Origin: Styela clava
Taxonomy: Eukaryota; Chordata; Ascidiacea; Stolidobranchia; Styelidae
Assembly: GCF_964204865.1 (NCBI RefSeq)
Contig: NC_135252.1
Span: 24,821,383 to 24,885,382 of the forward strand
Reading direction: 5' to 3'
Length of the DNA: 64,000 nucleotides
The translations under genes were made by a program, and so were the position numbers. Under the pieces are notes generated by a model. It saw nothing but the letters and a program-made list of their open reading frames with translations, searched no databases and had not been told where the DNA came from. Positions within the stretch are counted from its first letter, which is position 1; every line of letters starts with the position of its first letter. Positions 47,154 through 58,771 of the stretch are shown here, piece by piece.

Positions 47154-47461
47154 CTCCATATGTCAGCGTTAATGTATATTCTATTTTCATCAACTTATGC
47201 AAATAGAATAATATATATGCATACTACGTTGTATAGATGAACCTTAAGCTTAGCAGTGCGAGTGGAGGGATTATTGTCTTACAATTAAGAGCGGATTCAT
47301 ATCTTTAGTTTTTTATGGTTATTTTGACTTATTGGTTAAAATTATAAAATAATGAAAGACCTTTTTTGAGTGTATATGCCAGAGGTTGGAACGAATTGAA
47401 AATATATCCATTAAAACACAAAAGCACCCTGAAAATTTAGTATTGTTTAACAAAAGAAGTC

Positions 47462-47534
47462 TGGAGATGCCGGGCATCGATCCCGGTACCTCGTGCATGC
47501 AAAGCGCGCGCTCTACCATATGAGCTACATCCCC
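47462..47534 (-). tRNA. tRNA-Ala-TGC: tRNA-Ala (TGC), anticodon-stem mismatch
   Basis: Same change as 42706. Confidence 0.7.
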
Positions 47535-47703
47535 CACGCGACTGTCGGTTTCGAACCAACGCTATCGAAATGACTGGTGCCTTAGACCAGCGCCTAAAAA
47601 CGGAATTTGGAATTTTTCATCAAACATTATTAGTTTTCGGGATTTTTCTATTTGAAATATTATATTACAAGTCTTCTCGTGGTAACACATTTTTTAAAAA
47701 AAC

Positions 47704-47785
47704 TGGCAGCGGTGGGATTCGAACCCACGCCATTGAAATGACTGGTGCCTAAAACCAGCGCCTTAGACCGCTCGGCCACGCTACC
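47704..47785 (-). tRNA. tRNA-Leu-TAG: tRNA-Leu (TAG)
   Basis: Identical to 34789. Confidence 0.92.
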
Positions 47786-48094
47786 CTCCATATGTCAGCG
47801 TTAATGTATATTCTATTTTCATCATTTTATGCAAATAGAATAATATATATGCATACTACATTGTATAGATGAACCTTAAGCTTAGCAGTGCGAGTGGAGG
47901 GATTATTGTCTTACAATTAAGAGCGGATTCATATCTTTAGTTTTTTTATGGTTATTTTGACTTATTGGTTAAAATTATAGATCAATGAAAGACTTTTTCT
48001 TAGTGTATATGCGAGAGGTTGGAACGAATTGAACATATTTTAATTCAAACACAAAAGCACGCTGGAAATTTATAATTGTTTAACAAAAGTAATC

Positions 48095-48167
48095 TGGAGA
48101 TGCCGGGCATCGATCCCGGTACCTCACGCATGCTAAGCGCGCGCTCTACTATATGAGCTACATCCCC
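48095..48167 (-). tRNA. tRNA-Ala-AGC: tRNA-Ala (AGC), D-loop G19A
   Basis: Same changes as 43339. Confidence 0.6.
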
Positions 48168-48268
48168 GATGCGACTATGTTTTTCATCAAACCTTCTTAG
48201 TTTTTAGGATTTTTTTATTTGAATTAATATATTACAAGTTATCGTGGTATCAAAGTTCGAGCAAAAAT

Positions 48269-48350
48269 TGGCAGCGGTGGGATTCGAACCCACGCCATCG
48301 AAATGACTGGTGCCTTAAACCAGCGCCTTAGACCGCTCGGCCACGCTACC
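48269..48350 (-). tRNA. tRNA-Leu-AAG: tRNA-Leu (AAG)
   Basis: Identical to 35126. Confidence 0.92.
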
Positions 48351-48658
48351 CTGCATATATCAGCGTTGATGTATATTCTATTTTCATCAACATATGCAAA
48401 TAGAATAATATGTATGCATAGTACGCTGTATAGATGAACCTTAAGCTTAGCATTGCGAGTGGTGAGATTTATGTCTGACAATTAGGAGCGGATTTCTATC
48501 TTTATTTTTTTGTGGATATTTTGACTTATTGGGTAAAATTATAAAATAATGAAAGACCTTTTTTGAGTGTATATGCCAGAGGTTGGAACGAATTGAAAAT
48601 ATATCCATTAAAACACAAAAGCACCCTGAAAATTTAGTATTGTTTAACAAAAGAAGTC

Positions 48659-48680
48659 TGGAGATGCCGGGCATCGATCC

Positions 48681-48715
<35 letters not shown>

Positions 48716-48731
48716 TATGAGCTACATCCCC
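48659..48731 (-). tRNA. tRNA-Ala-TGC: tRNA-Ala (TGC)
   Basis: Identical to 35516. Confidence 0.92.
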
Positions 48732-48900
48732 CATGCGACTGTCGGTTTCGAACCAACGCTATCGAAATGACTGGTGCCTTAGACCAGCGCTTAAAAACGG
48801 AATTTAGAATTTTTCATCAAACATTATTAGTTTTCGGGATTTTTCTATTTGAAATATTATATTACAAGTCTTCTCGTGGTAACACATTTTTAAAAAAAAC

Positions 48901-48982
48901 TGGCAGCGGTGGGATTCGAACCCACGCCATTGAAATGACTGGTGCCTAAAACCAGCGCCTTAGACCGCTCGGCCACGCTACC
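48901..48982 (-). tRNA. tRNA-Leu-TAG: tRNA-Leu (TAG)
   Basis: Identical to 34789. Confidence 0.92.
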
Positions 48983-49290
48983 CTCCATATGTCAGCGTTA
49001 ATGTATATTCTATTTTCATCAACTTATGCAAATAGAATAATATATATGCATACTACGTTGTATAGATGAACCTTAAGCTTAGCAGTGCGAGTGGAGGGAT
49101 TATTGTCTTACAATTAAGAGCGGATTCATATCTTTAGTTTTTTATGGTTATTTTGACTTATTGGTTAAAATTATAAAATAATGAAAGACCTTTTTTGAGT
49201 ATATATGCCAGAGGTTGGAACGAATTGAAAATATATCCATTAAAACACAAAAGCACCCTGAAAATTTAGTATTGTTTAACAAAAGAAGTC

Positions 49291-49312
49291 TGGAGATGCC
49301 GGGCATCGATCC

Positions 49313-49347
<35 letters not shown>

Positions 49348-49363
49348 TATGAGCTACATCCCC
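49291..49363 (-). tRNA. tRNA-Ala-TGC: tRNA-Ala (TGC)
   Basis: Identical to 35516. Confidence 0.92.
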
Positions 49364-49532
49364 CATGCGACTGTCGGTTTCGAACCAACGCTATCGAAAT
49401 GACTGGTGCCTTAGACCAGCGCCTAAAAACGGAATTTGGAATTTTTCATCAAACATTATTAGTTTTCGGGATTTTTCTATTTGAAATATTATATTACAAG
49501 TCTTCTCGTGGTAACACATTTAAAAAAAAAAC

Positions 49533-49614
49533 TGGCAGCGGTGGGATTCGAACCCACGCCATTGAAATGACTGGTGCCTAAAACCAGCGCCTTAGACCGC
49601 TCGGCCACGCTACC
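49533..49614 (-). tRNA. tRNA-Leu-TAG: tRNA-Leu (TAG)
   Basis: Identical to 34789. Confidence 0.92.
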
Positions 49615-49923
49615 CTCCATATGTCAGCGTTAATGTATATTCTATTTTCATCATTTTATGCAAATAGAATAATATATATGCATACTACGTTGTATAGATG
49701 AACCTTAAGCTTAGCAGTGCGAGTGGAGGGATTATTGTCTTACAATTAAGAGCGGATTCATATCTTTAGTTTTTTTATGGTTATTTTGACTTATTGGTTA
49801 AAATTATAGATCAATGAAAGACTTTTTCTTAGTGTATATGCGAGAGGTTGGAACGAATTGAACATATTTTAATTCAAACACAAAAGCACGCTGGAAATTT
49901 ATAATTGTTTAACAAAAGTAATC

Positions 49924-49945
49924 TGGAGATGCCGGGCATCGATCC

Positions 49946-49980
<35 letters not shown>

Positions 49981-49996
49981 TATGAGCTACATCCCC
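49924..49996 (-). tRNA. tRNA-Ala-AGC: tRNA-Ala (AGC)
   Basis: Identical to 26346. Confidence 0.92.
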
Positions 49997-50097
49997 GATG
50001 CGACTATGTTTTTCATCAAACCTTATTAGTTTGTAGGATTTTTTTATTTGAATTAATATATTACAAGTTATCGTGGTATCAAAGTTCGAGCAAAAAT

Positions 50098-50179
50098 TGG
50101 CAGCGGTGGGATTCGAACCCACGCCATCGAAATGACTGGTGCCTTAAACCAGCGCCTTAGACCGCTCGGCCACGCTACC
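50098..50179 (-). tRNA. tRNA-Leu-AAG: tRNA-Leu (AAG)
   Basis: Identical to 35126. Confidence 0.92.
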
Positions 50180-50487
50180 CTGCATATATCAGCGTTGATG
50201 TATATTCTATTTTCATCAACATATGCAAATAGAATAATATGTATGCATAGTACGTTGTATAGATGAACCTTAAGCTTAGCATTGCGAGTGGTGAGATTTA
50301 TGTCTGACAATTAGGAGCGGATTTCTATCTTTATTTTTTTGTGGTTAGTTTGACTTATTGGGTAAAATTATGAAATAATGAAAGACCTTTTTTGAGTGTA
50401 TATGCCAGAGGTTGGAACGAATTGAAAATATATCCATTAAAACACAAAAGCACCCTGAAAATTTAGTATTGTTTAACAAAAGAAGTC

Positions 50488-50496
50488 TGGAGATGC

Positions 50497-50531
<35 letters not shown>

Positions 50532-50547
50532 TATGAGCTACATCCTC
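50488..50547 (-). pseudogene. tRNA-Ala (TGC) with T-arm deletion
   Basis: Same deletion as 42087. Confidence 0.85.
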
Positions 50548-50716
50548 CACGCGACTGTCGGTTTCGAACCAACGCTATCGAAATGACTGGTGCCTTAGAC
50601 CAGCGCTTAAAAACGGAATTTGGAATTTTTCATCAAACATTATTAGTTTTCGGGATTTTTCTATTTGAAATATTATATTACAAGTCTTCTCGTGGTAACA
50701 CATTTTTAAAAAAAAC

Positions 50717-50798
50717 TGGCAGCGGTGGGATTCGAACCCACGCCATTGAAATGACTGGTGCCTAAAACCAGCGCCTTAGACCGCTCGGCCACGCTACC
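50717..50798 (-). tRNA. tRNA-Leu-TAG: tRNA-Leu (TAG)
   Basis: Identical to 34789. Confidence 0.92.
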
Positions 50799-51106
50799 CT
50801 CCATATGTCAGCGTTAATGTATATTCTATTTTCATCAACTTATGCAAATAGAATAATATATATGCATACTACGTTGTATAGATGAACCTTAAGCTTAGCA
50901 GTGCGAGTGGAGGGATTATTGTCTTACAATTAAGAGCGGATTCATATCTTTAGTTTTTTATGGTTATTTTGACTTATTGGTTAAAATTATAAAATAATGA
51001 AAGACCTTTTTTGAGTGTATATGCCAGAGGTTGGAACGAATTGAAAATATATCCATTAAAACACAAAAGCACCCTGAAAATTTAGTATTGTTTAACAAAA
51101 GAAGTC

Positions 51107-51128
51107 TGGAGATGCCGGGCATCGATCC

Positions 51129-51163
<35 letters not shown>

Positions 51164-51179
51164 TATGAGCTACATCCCC
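51107..51179 (-). tRNA. tRNA-Ala-TGC: tRNA-Ala (TGC)
   Basis: Identical to 35516; lacks the stem mismatch of its module equivalents at 42706 and 47462. Confidence 0.92.
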
Positions 51180-51348
51180 CACGCGACTGTCGGTTTCGAA
51201 CCAACGCTATCGAAATGACTGGTGCCTTAGACCAGCGCCTAAAAACGGAATTTGGAATTTTTCATCAAACATTATTAGTTTTCGGGATTTTTCTATTTGA
51301 AATATTATATTACAAGTCTTCTCGTGGTAACACATTTTTTAAAAAAAC

Positions 51349-51430
51349 TGGCAGCGGTGGGATTCGAACCCACGCCATTGAAATGACTGGTGCCTAAAAC
51401 CAGCGCCTTAGACCGCTCGGCCACGCTACC
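51349..51430 (-). tRNA. tRNA-Leu-TAG: tRNA-Leu (TAG)
   Basis: Identical to 34789. Confidence 0.92.
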
Positions 51431-51739
51431 CTCCATATGTCAGCGTTAATGTATATTCTATTTTCATCATTTTATGCAAATAGAATAATATATATGCATA
51501 CTACATTGTATAGATGAACCTTAAGCTTAGCAGTGCGAGTGGAGGGATTATTGTCTTACAATTAAGAGCGGATTCATATCTTTAGTTTTTTTATGGTTAT
51601 TTTGACTTATTGGTTAAAATTATAGATCAATGAAAGACTTTTTCTTAGTGTATATGCGAGAGGTTGGAACGAATTGAACATATTTTAATTCAAACACAAA
51701 AGCACGCTGGAAATTTATAATTGTTTAACAAAAGTAATC

Positions 51740-51761
51740 TGGAGATGCCGGGCATCGATCC

Positions 51762-51794
<33 letters not shown>

Positions 51795-51812
51795 TATATG
51801 AGCTACATCCCC
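51740..51812 (-). tRNA. tRNA-Ala-AGC: tRNA-Ala (AGC), D-loop G19A
   Basis: D-loop change as in 43339; anticodon stem normal. Confidence 0.6.
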
Positions 51813-51913
51813 GATGCGACTATGTTTTTCATCAAACCTTCTTAGTTTTTAGGATTTTTTTATTTGAATTAATATATTACAAGTTATCGTGGTATCAAAG
51901 TTCGAGCAAAAAT

Positions 51914-51995
51914 TGGCAGCGGTGGGATTCGAACCCACGCCATCGAAATGACTGGTGCCTTAAACCAGCGCCTTAGACCGCTCGGCCACGCTACC
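51914..51995 (-). tRNA. tRNA-Leu-AAG: tRNA-Leu (AAG)
   Basis: Identical to 35126. Confidence 0.92.
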
Positions 51996-52303
51996 CTGCA
52001 TATATCAGCGTTGATGTATATTCTATTTTCATCAACATATGCAAATAGAATAATATGTATGCATAGTACGTTGTATAGATGAACCTTAAGCTTAGCATTG
52101 CGAGTGGTGAGATTTATGTCTGACAATTAGGAGCGGATTTCTATCTTTATTTTTTTGTGGTTAGTTTGACTTATTGGGTAAAATTATGAAATAATGAAAG
52201 ACCTTTTTTGAGTGTATATGCCAGAGGTTGGAACGAATTGAAAATATATCCATTAAAACACAAAAGCACCCTGAAAATTTAGTATTGTTTAACAAAAGAA
52301 GTC

Positions 52304-52325
52304 TGGAGATGCCGGGCATCGATCC

Positions 52326-52360
<35 letters not shown>

Positions 52361-52376
52361 TATGAGCTACATCCTC
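52304..52376 (-). tRNA. tRNA-Ala-TGC: tRNA-Ala (TGC), acceptor mismatch
   Basis: Acceptor begins GAGG instead of GGGG, so position 2 no longer pairs; G3:U70 kept. Confidence 0.65.
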
Positions 52377-52545
52377 TACGCGACTGTCGGTTTCGAACCA
52401 ACGCTATCGAAATGACTGGTACCTTAGACCAGCGCTTAAAAACGGAATTTGGAATTTTTCATCAAACATTATTAGTTTTCGGGATTTTTCTATTTGAAAT
52501 ATTATATTACAAGTCTTCTCGTGGTAACACATTTTTAAAAAAAAC

Positions 52546-52627
52546 TGGCAGCGGTGGGATTCGAACCCACGCCATTGAAATGACTGGTGCCTAAAACCAG
52601 CGCCTTAGACCGCTCGGCCACGCTACC
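52546..52627 (-). tRNA. tRNA-Leu-TAG: tRNA-Leu (TAG)
   Basis: Identical to 34789. Confidence 0.92.
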
Positions 52628-52935
52628 CTCCATATGTCAGCGTTAATGTATATTCTATTTTCATCAACTTATGCAAATAGAATAATATATATGCATACTA
52701 CGTTGTATAGATGAACCTTAAGCTTAGCAGTGCGAGTGGAGGGATTATTGTCTTACAATTAAGAGCGGATTCATATCTTTAGTTTTTTATGGTTATTTTG
52801 ACTTATTGGTTAAAATTATAAAATAATGAAAGACCTTTTTTGAGTGTATATGCCAGAGGTTGGAACGAATTGAAAATATATCCATTAAAACACAAAAGCA
52901 CCCTGAAAATTTAGTATTGTTTAACAAAAGAAGTC

Positions 52936-52957
52936 TGGAGATGCCGGGCATCGATCC

Positions 52958-52992
<35 letters not shown>

Positions 52993-53008
52993 TATGAGCT
53001 ACATCCCC
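52936..53008 (-). tRNA. tRNA-Ala-TGC: tRNA-Ala (TGC)
   Basis: Identical to 35516. Confidence 0.92.
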
Positions 53009-53177
53009 CACGCGACTGTCGGTTTCGAACCAACGCTATCGAAATGACTGGTGCCTTAGATCAGCGCCTAAAAACGGAATTTGGAATTTTTCATCAAACA
53101 TTATTAGTTTTCGGGATTTTTCTATTTGAAATATTATATTACAAGTCTTCTCGTGGTAACACATTTTTTAAAAAAAC

Positions 53178-53259
53178 TGGCAGCGGTGGGATTCGAACCC
53201 ACGCCATTGAAATGACTGGTGCCTAAAACCAGCGCCTTAGACCGCTCGGCCACGCTACC
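53178..53259 (-). tRNA. tRNA-Leu-TAG: tRNA-Leu (TAG)
   Basis: Identical to 34789. Confidence 0.92.
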
Positions 53260-53568
53260 CTCCATATGTCAGCGTTAATGTATATTCTATTTTCATCATT
53301 TTATGCAAATAGAATAATATATATGCATACTACGTTGTATAGATGAACCTTAAGCTTAGCAGTGCGAGTGGAGGGATTATTGTCTTACAATTAAGAGCGG
53401 ATTCATATCTTTAGTTTTTTTATGGTTATTTTGACTTATTGGTTAAAATTATAGATCAATGAAAGACTTTTTCTTAGTGTATATGCGAGAGGTTGGAACG
53501 AATTGAACATATTTTAATTCAAACACAAAAGCACGCTGGAAATTTATAATTGTTTAACAAAAGTAATC

Positions 53569-53590
53569 TGGAGATGCCGGGCATCGATCC

Positions 53591-53623
<33 letters not shown>

Positions 53624-53641
53624 TATATGAGCTACATCCCC
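53569..53641 (-). tRNA. tRNA-Ala-AGC: tRNA-Ala (AGC), D-loop G19A
   Basis: Same D-loop change as 51740. Confidence 0.6.
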
Positions 53642-53742
53642 GATGCGACTATGTTTTTCATCAAAGCTTCTTAGTTTTTAGGATTTTTTTATTTGAATTA
53701 ATATATTACAAGTTATCGTGGTATCAAAGTTCGAGCAAAAAT

Positions 53743-53824
53743 TGGCAGCGGTGGGATTCGAACCCACGCCATCGAAATGACTGGTGCCTTAAACCAGCGC
53801 CTTAGACCGCTCGGCCACGCTACC
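53743..53824 (-). tRNA. tRNA-Leu-AAG: tRNA-Leu (AAG)
   Basis: Identical to 35126. Confidence 0.92.
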
Positions 53825-54132
53825 CTGCATATATCAGCGTTGATGTATATTCTATTTTCATCAACATATGCAAATAGAATAATATGTATGCATAGTACGT
53901 TGTATAGATGAACCTTAAGCTTAGCATTGCGAGTGGTGAGATTTATGTCTGACAATTAGGAGCGGATTTCTATCTTTATTTTTTTGTGGTTAGTTTGACT
54001 TATTGGGTAAAATTATGAAATAATGAAAGACCTTTTTTGAGTGTATATGCCAGAGGTTGGAACGAATTGAAAATATATCCATTAAAACACAAAAGCACCC
54101 TGAAAATTTAGTATTGTTTAACAAAAGAAGTC

Positions 54133-54154
54133 TGGAGATGCCGGGCATCGATCC

Positions 54155-54189
<35 letters not shown>

Positions 54190-54205
54190 TATGAGCTACA
54201 TCCTC
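54133..54205 (-). tRNA. tRNA-Ala-TGC: tRNA-Ala (TGC), acceptor mismatch
   Basis: Same GAGG acceptor as 52304. Confidence 0.65.
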
Positions 54206-54374
54206 CACGCGACTGTCGGTTTCGAACCAACGCTATCGAAATGACTGGTACCTTAGACCAGCGCTTAAAAACGGAATTTGGAATTTTTCATCAAACATTA
54301 TTAGTTTTCGGGATTTTTCTATTTGAAATATTATATTACAAGTCTTCTCGTGGTAACACATTTTTAAAAAAAAC

Positions 54375-54456
54375 TGGCAGCGGTGGGATTCGAACGCACG
54401 CCATTGAAATGACTGGTGCCTAAAACCAGCGCCTTAGACCGCTCGGCCACGCTACC
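54375..54456 (-). tRNA. tRNA-Leu-TAG: tRNA-Leu (TAG), T-stem mismatch
   Basis: Plus strand CGAACGCACG instead of CGAACCCACG. Confidence 0.7.
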
Positions 54457-54764
54457 CTCCATATGTCAGCGTTAATGTATATTCTATTTTCATCAACTTA
54501 TGCAAATAGAATAATATATATGCATACTACGTTGTATAGATGAACCTTAAGCTTAGCAGTGCGAGTGGAGGGATTATTGTCTTACAATTAAGAGCGGATT
54601 CATATCTTTAGTTTTTTATGGTTATTTTGACTTATTGGTTAAAATTATAAAATAATGAAAGACCTTTTTTGAGTGTATATGCCAGAGGTTGGAACGAATT
54701 GAAAATATATCCATTAAAACACAAAAGCACCCTGAAAATTTAGTATTGTTTAACAAAAGAAGTC

Positions 54765-54786
54765 TGGAGATGCCGGGCATCGATCC

Positions 54787-54821
<35 letters not shown>

Positions 54822-54837
54822 TATGAGCTACATCCCC
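54765..54837 (-). tRNA. tRNA-Ala-TGC: tRNA-Ala (TGC)
   Basis: Identical to 35516. Confidence 0.92.
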
Positions 54838-55006
54838 CACGCGACTGTCGGTTTCGAACCAACGCTATCGAAATGACTGGTGCCTTAGACCAGCGCCTAA
54901 AAACGGAATTTGGAATTTTTCATCAAACATTATTAGTTTTCGGGATTTTTCTATTTGAAATATTATATTACAAGTCTTCTCGTGGTAACACATTTTTTAA
55001 AAGAAC

Positions 55007-55088
55007 TGGCAGCGGTGGGATTCGAACCCACGCCATTGAAATGACTGGTGCCTAAAACCAGCGCCTTAGACCGCTCGGCCACGCTACC
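55007..55088 (-). tRNA. tRNA-Leu-TAG: tRNA-Leu (TAG)
   Basis: Gene body identical to 34789, but the downstream T-run is interrupted by C. Confidence 0.88.
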
Positions 55089-55397
55089 CTCCATATGTCA
55101 GCGTTAATGTATATTCTATTTTCATCATTTTATGCAAATAGAATAATATATATGCATACTACGTTGTATAGATGAACCTTAAGCTTAGCAGTGCGAGTGG
55201 AGGGATTATTGTGTTACAATTAAGAGCGGATTCATATCTTTAGTTTTTTTATGGTTATTTTGACTTATTGGTTAAAATTATAGATCAATGAAAGACTTTT
55301 TCTTAGTGTATATGCGAGAGGTTGGAACGAATTGAACATATTTTAATTCAAACACAAAAGCACGCTGGAAATTTATAATTGTTTAACAAAAGTAATC

Positions 55398-55470
55398 TGG
55401 AGATGCCGGGCATCGATCCCGGTACCTCGCGCATGCTAAGCGTGCGCTCTACTATATGAGCTACATTCCC
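55398..55470 (-). tRNA. tRNA-Ala-AGC: tRNA-Ala (AGC), several changes
   Basis: D-loop G19A, an anticodon-stem change and GGGAATG acceptor; likely decayed. Confidence 0.5.
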
Positions 55471-55571
55471 GATGCGACTATGTTTTTCATCAAACCTTCT
55501 TAGTTTTTAGGATTTTTTTATTTGAATTAATATATTACAAGTTATCGTGGTATCAAAGTTCGAGCAAAAAT

Positions 55572-55653
55572 TGGCAGCGGTGGGATTCGAACCCACGCCA
55601 TCGAAATGACTGGTGCCTTAAACCAGCGCCTTAGACCGCTCGGCCACGCTACC
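55572..55653 (-). tRNA. tRNA-Leu-AAG: tRNA-Leu (AAG)
   Basis: Identical to 35126. Confidence 0.92.
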
Positions 55654-55961
55654 CTGCATATATCAGCGTTGATGTATATTCTATTTTCATCAACATATGC
55701 AAATAGAATAATATGTATGCATAGTACGTTGTATAGATGAACCTTAAGCTTAGCATTGCGAGTGGTGAGATTTATGTCTGACAATTAGGAGCGGATTTCT
55801 ATCTTTATTTTTTTGTGGTTAGTTTGACTTATTGGGTAAAATTATGAAATAATGAAAGACCTTTTTTGAGTGTATATGCCAGAGGTTGGAACGAATTGAA
55901 AATATATCCATTAAAACACAAGAGCACCCTGTAAATTTAGTATTGTTTAACAAAAGAAGTC

Positions 55962-55983
55962 TGGAGATGCCGGGCTTCGATCC

Positions 55984-56018
<35 letters not shown>

Positions 56019-56034
56019 TATGAGCTACATCCCC
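55962..56034 (-). tRNA. tRNA-Ala-TGC: tRNA-Ala (TGC), T-loop change
   Basis: T-loop ATCGATG reads ATCGAAG. Confidence 0.75.
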
Positions 56035-56203
56035 CATGCGACTGTCGGTTTCGAACCAACGCTATCGAAATGACTGGTGCCTTAGACCAGCGCCTAAAAA
56101 CGGAATTTGGAATTTTTCATCAAACATTATTAGTTTTCGGGATTTTTCTATTTGAAATATTATATTACAAGTCTTCTCGTGGTAACAAATTTTGAACAAA
56201 AAC

Positions 56204-56285
56204 TGGCAGCGGTGGGATTCGAAACCACGCCATTGAAATGACTGGTGCCTAAAACCAGCGCCTTAGACCGCTCGGCCACGCTACC
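56204..56285 (-). tRNA. tRNA-Leu-TAG: tRNA-Leu (TAG), T-arm change
   Basis: Plus strand CGAAACCACG instead of CGAACCCACG. Confidence 0.7.
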
Positions 56286-56594
56286 CTCCACATGTCAGCG
56301 TTAATGTATATTCTATTTTCATCAACTTATGCAAATAGAATAATATATATGCATACTACGTTGTATAGATGAACCTTAAGCTTAGCAGTGCGAGTGGAGG
56401 GATTATTGTCTTACAATTAAGAGCGGATTCATATCTTTAGTTTTTTTATGGTTATTTTGACTTATTGGTTAAAATTATAGATCAATGAAAGACTTTTTCT
56501 TAGTGTATATGCGAGAGGTTGGAACGAATTGAACATATTTTAATTCAAACACAAAAGCACGCTGGAAATTTATAATTGTTTAACAAAAGTAATC

Positions 56595-56667
56595 TGGAGA
56601 TGCCGGGCATCGATCCAGGTACCTCGCGCGTGCTAAGCGCGCGCTCTACCATATGAGCTACATCCCC
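56595..56667 (-). tRNA. tRNA-Ala-AGC: tRNA-Ala (AGC), T-stem and loop changes
   Basis: A T-stem mismatch and a change 3' of the anticodon (TTAGCAC). Confidence 0.6.
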
Positions 56668-56768
56668 GATGCGACTATGTTTTTCATCAAACCTTATTAG
56701 TTTTTAGGATTTTTTTATTTGAATTAATATATTACAAGTTATCGTGGTATCAAAGTTCGAGCAAAAAT

Positions 56769-56850
56769 TGGCAGCGGTGGGATTCGAACCCACGCCATCG
56801 AAATGATTGGTGCCTTAAACCAGCGCCTTAGACCGCTCGGCCACGCTACC
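56769..56850 (-). tRNA. tRNA-Leu-AAG: tRNA-Leu (AAG), anticodon-stem mismatch
   Basis: ACCAG of the stem reads ACCAA. Confidence 0.7.
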
Positions 56851-57158
56851 CTGCATATATCAGCGTTGATGTATATTCTATTTTCATCAACATATGCAAA
56901 TAGAATAATATGTATGCATAGTACGTTGTATAGATGAACCTTAAGCTTAGCATTGCGAGTGGTGAGATTTATGTCTGACAATTAGGAGCGGATTTCTATC
57001 TTTATTTTTTTGTGGTTAGTTTGACTTATTGGGTAAAATTATGAAATAATGAAAGACCTTTTTTGAGTGTATATGCCAGAGGTTGGAACGAATTGAAAAT
57101 ATATCCATTAAAACACAAGAGCACCCTGTAAATTTAGTATTGTTTAACAAAAGAAGTC

Positions 57159-57180
57159 TGGAGATGCCGGGCTTCGATCC

Positions 57181-57215
<35 letters not shown>

Positions 57216-57231
57216 TATGAGCTACATCCCC
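57159..57231 (-). tRNA. tRNA-Ala-TGC: tRNA-Ala (TGC), T-loop change
   Basis: Same change as 55962. Confidence 0.75.
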
Positions 57232-57400
57232 CATGCGACTGTCGGTTTCGAACCAACGCTATCGAAATGACTGGTGCCTTAGACCAGCGCCTAAAAACGG
57301 AATTTGGAATTTTTCATCAAACATTATTAGTTTTCGGGACTTTTCTATTTGAAGTATTATATTACAAGTCTTCTCGTGGTAACAAATTTCGAACTAAAAC

Positions 57401-57482
57401 TGGCAGCGGTGGGATTCGAACCAACGCCATTAAAATGACTGGTGCCTAAAACCAGCGCCTTAGACCGCTCGGCCACGCTACC
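57401..57482 (-). tRNA. tRNA-Leu-TAG: tRNA-Leu (TAG), T-stem and variable-arm changes
   Basis: CCAACG T-stem change as in 38603 plus a variable-arm change. Confidence 0.65.
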
Positions 57483-57790
57483 CTCCATATGTCAGCGTTA
57501 ATGTATATTCTATTTTCATCAACTTATGCAAATAGAATAATATATATGCATACTATGTTGTATTGATGAACCTTAAGCTTAGCAGTGCGAGTGGAGGAAT
57601 TAATGTCTTACAATTATGAGCGGATTCATATCTTTAGTTTTTTATGGTTATTTTGACTTATTGGTTAAAATTATAGATCAATGAAAGACTTTTTTTTGGT
57701 GTATATGCGAGAGGTTGGAACGAATTGAACATATTTTAATTCAAACACAAAAGCACCCTGGAAATTTATTATTGTTTAACAAAAGTAATC

Positions 57791-57839
57791 TGGAGATGCC
57801 GGGCATCGATCCCGGTACCTCGCGCATGCTAAGCGCGCG
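57791..57839 (-). pseudogene. tRNA-Ala (AGC) 3' half
   Basis: Breaks off after the anticodon stem into a spacer block at ACTCCACGCG. Confidence 0.8.
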
Positions 57840-58185
57840 ACTCCACGCGTGCCGAGACTGCGCTTCCTTTTAACTGTCCGTTTCCAAGTGTCTAGTAGTT
57901 TAAAACGTGTGAAATCTTGGTTGTGTATTCTAATCTTCAGTAAACGATAACGGTAAAATCGATTCAAAGTTTCAGTGAAAGTAAGTATGACATCAAAAGA
58001 CTTAACTTATTTTGTGGAACAGGCTTATCGTTGCAGTTGAGATGCGTGTTGCGATAGATTCTCCAGTCGAGGGGCAATCAAGTAAACGCCCCAAAAATCG
58101 AAACGCGTTATCACCTCACTCGAACAATCAACGGTCGACGCGACCCGGACCATGATGTCGCTATAAATTAGAAGACTTATGCAAT
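57839..58185. repeat. Spacer block, left end missing
   Basis: 42-codon minus-strand frame intact, 58153-58025. Confidence 0.75.
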
Positions 58186-58207
58186 CTACCATATGAGCTA
58201 CATCCCC
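58186..58207 (-). pseudogene. tRNA-Ala 5' fragment
   Basis: Only the acceptor 5' strand and D-arm remain. Confidence 0.7.
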
Positions 58208-58308
58208 GATGCGACTATGTTTTTCATCAAACCTTATTAGTTTTTAGGATTTTTTTATTTGAATTAATATATTACAAGTTATCGTGGTATCAAAGTTCGA
58301 GCATAAAT

Positions 58309-58390
58309 TGGCAGCGGTGGGATTCGAACCCACGCCGTCGAAATGACTGGTGCCTTAAACCAGCGCCTTAGACCGCTCGGCCACGCTACC
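58309..58390 (-). tRNA. tRNA-Leu-AAG: tRNA-Leu (AAG), variable-arm change
   Basis: CGATG of the variable arm reads CGACG. Confidence 0.8.
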
Positions 58391-58698
58391 CTGCATATAT
58401 CAGCGTTGATGTATATTCTATTTTCATCAACATATGCAAATTGAATAATATGTATGCATAGTACGTTGTATAGATGAACCTTAAGCTTAGCATTGCGAGT
58501 GGTGAGATTTATGTCTGACAATTAGGAGCGGATTTCTATCTTTATTTTTTTGTGGTTATTTTGACTTATTGGGTAAAATTATAAAATAATGAAAGACCTT
58601 TTTTGAGTGTATATGCCAGAGGTTGGAACGAATTGAAAATATATCCATTAAAACACAAAAGCACCCTGAAAATTTAGTATTGTTTAACAAAAGAAGTC

Positions 58699-58720
58699 TG
58701 GAGATGCCGGGCATCGATCC

Positions 58721-58755
<35 letters not shown>

Positions 58756-58771
58756 TATGAGCTACATCCCC
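58699..58771 (-). tRNA. tRNA-Ala-TGC: tRNA-Ala (TGC)
   Basis: Identical to 35516. Confidence 0.92.

Larger units (their letters stand above)
44745..49500. repeat. 4,756-bp tandem duplication, copy 2
   Basis: Second copy of 39989-44744. Confidence 0.85.

Noticed and set aside
57300-57360. TTCTATTTGAA-like stretches resembling a tunicate spliced leader
   Set aside because: They lie in repeated array flanks without a following splice donor or Sm-like site.
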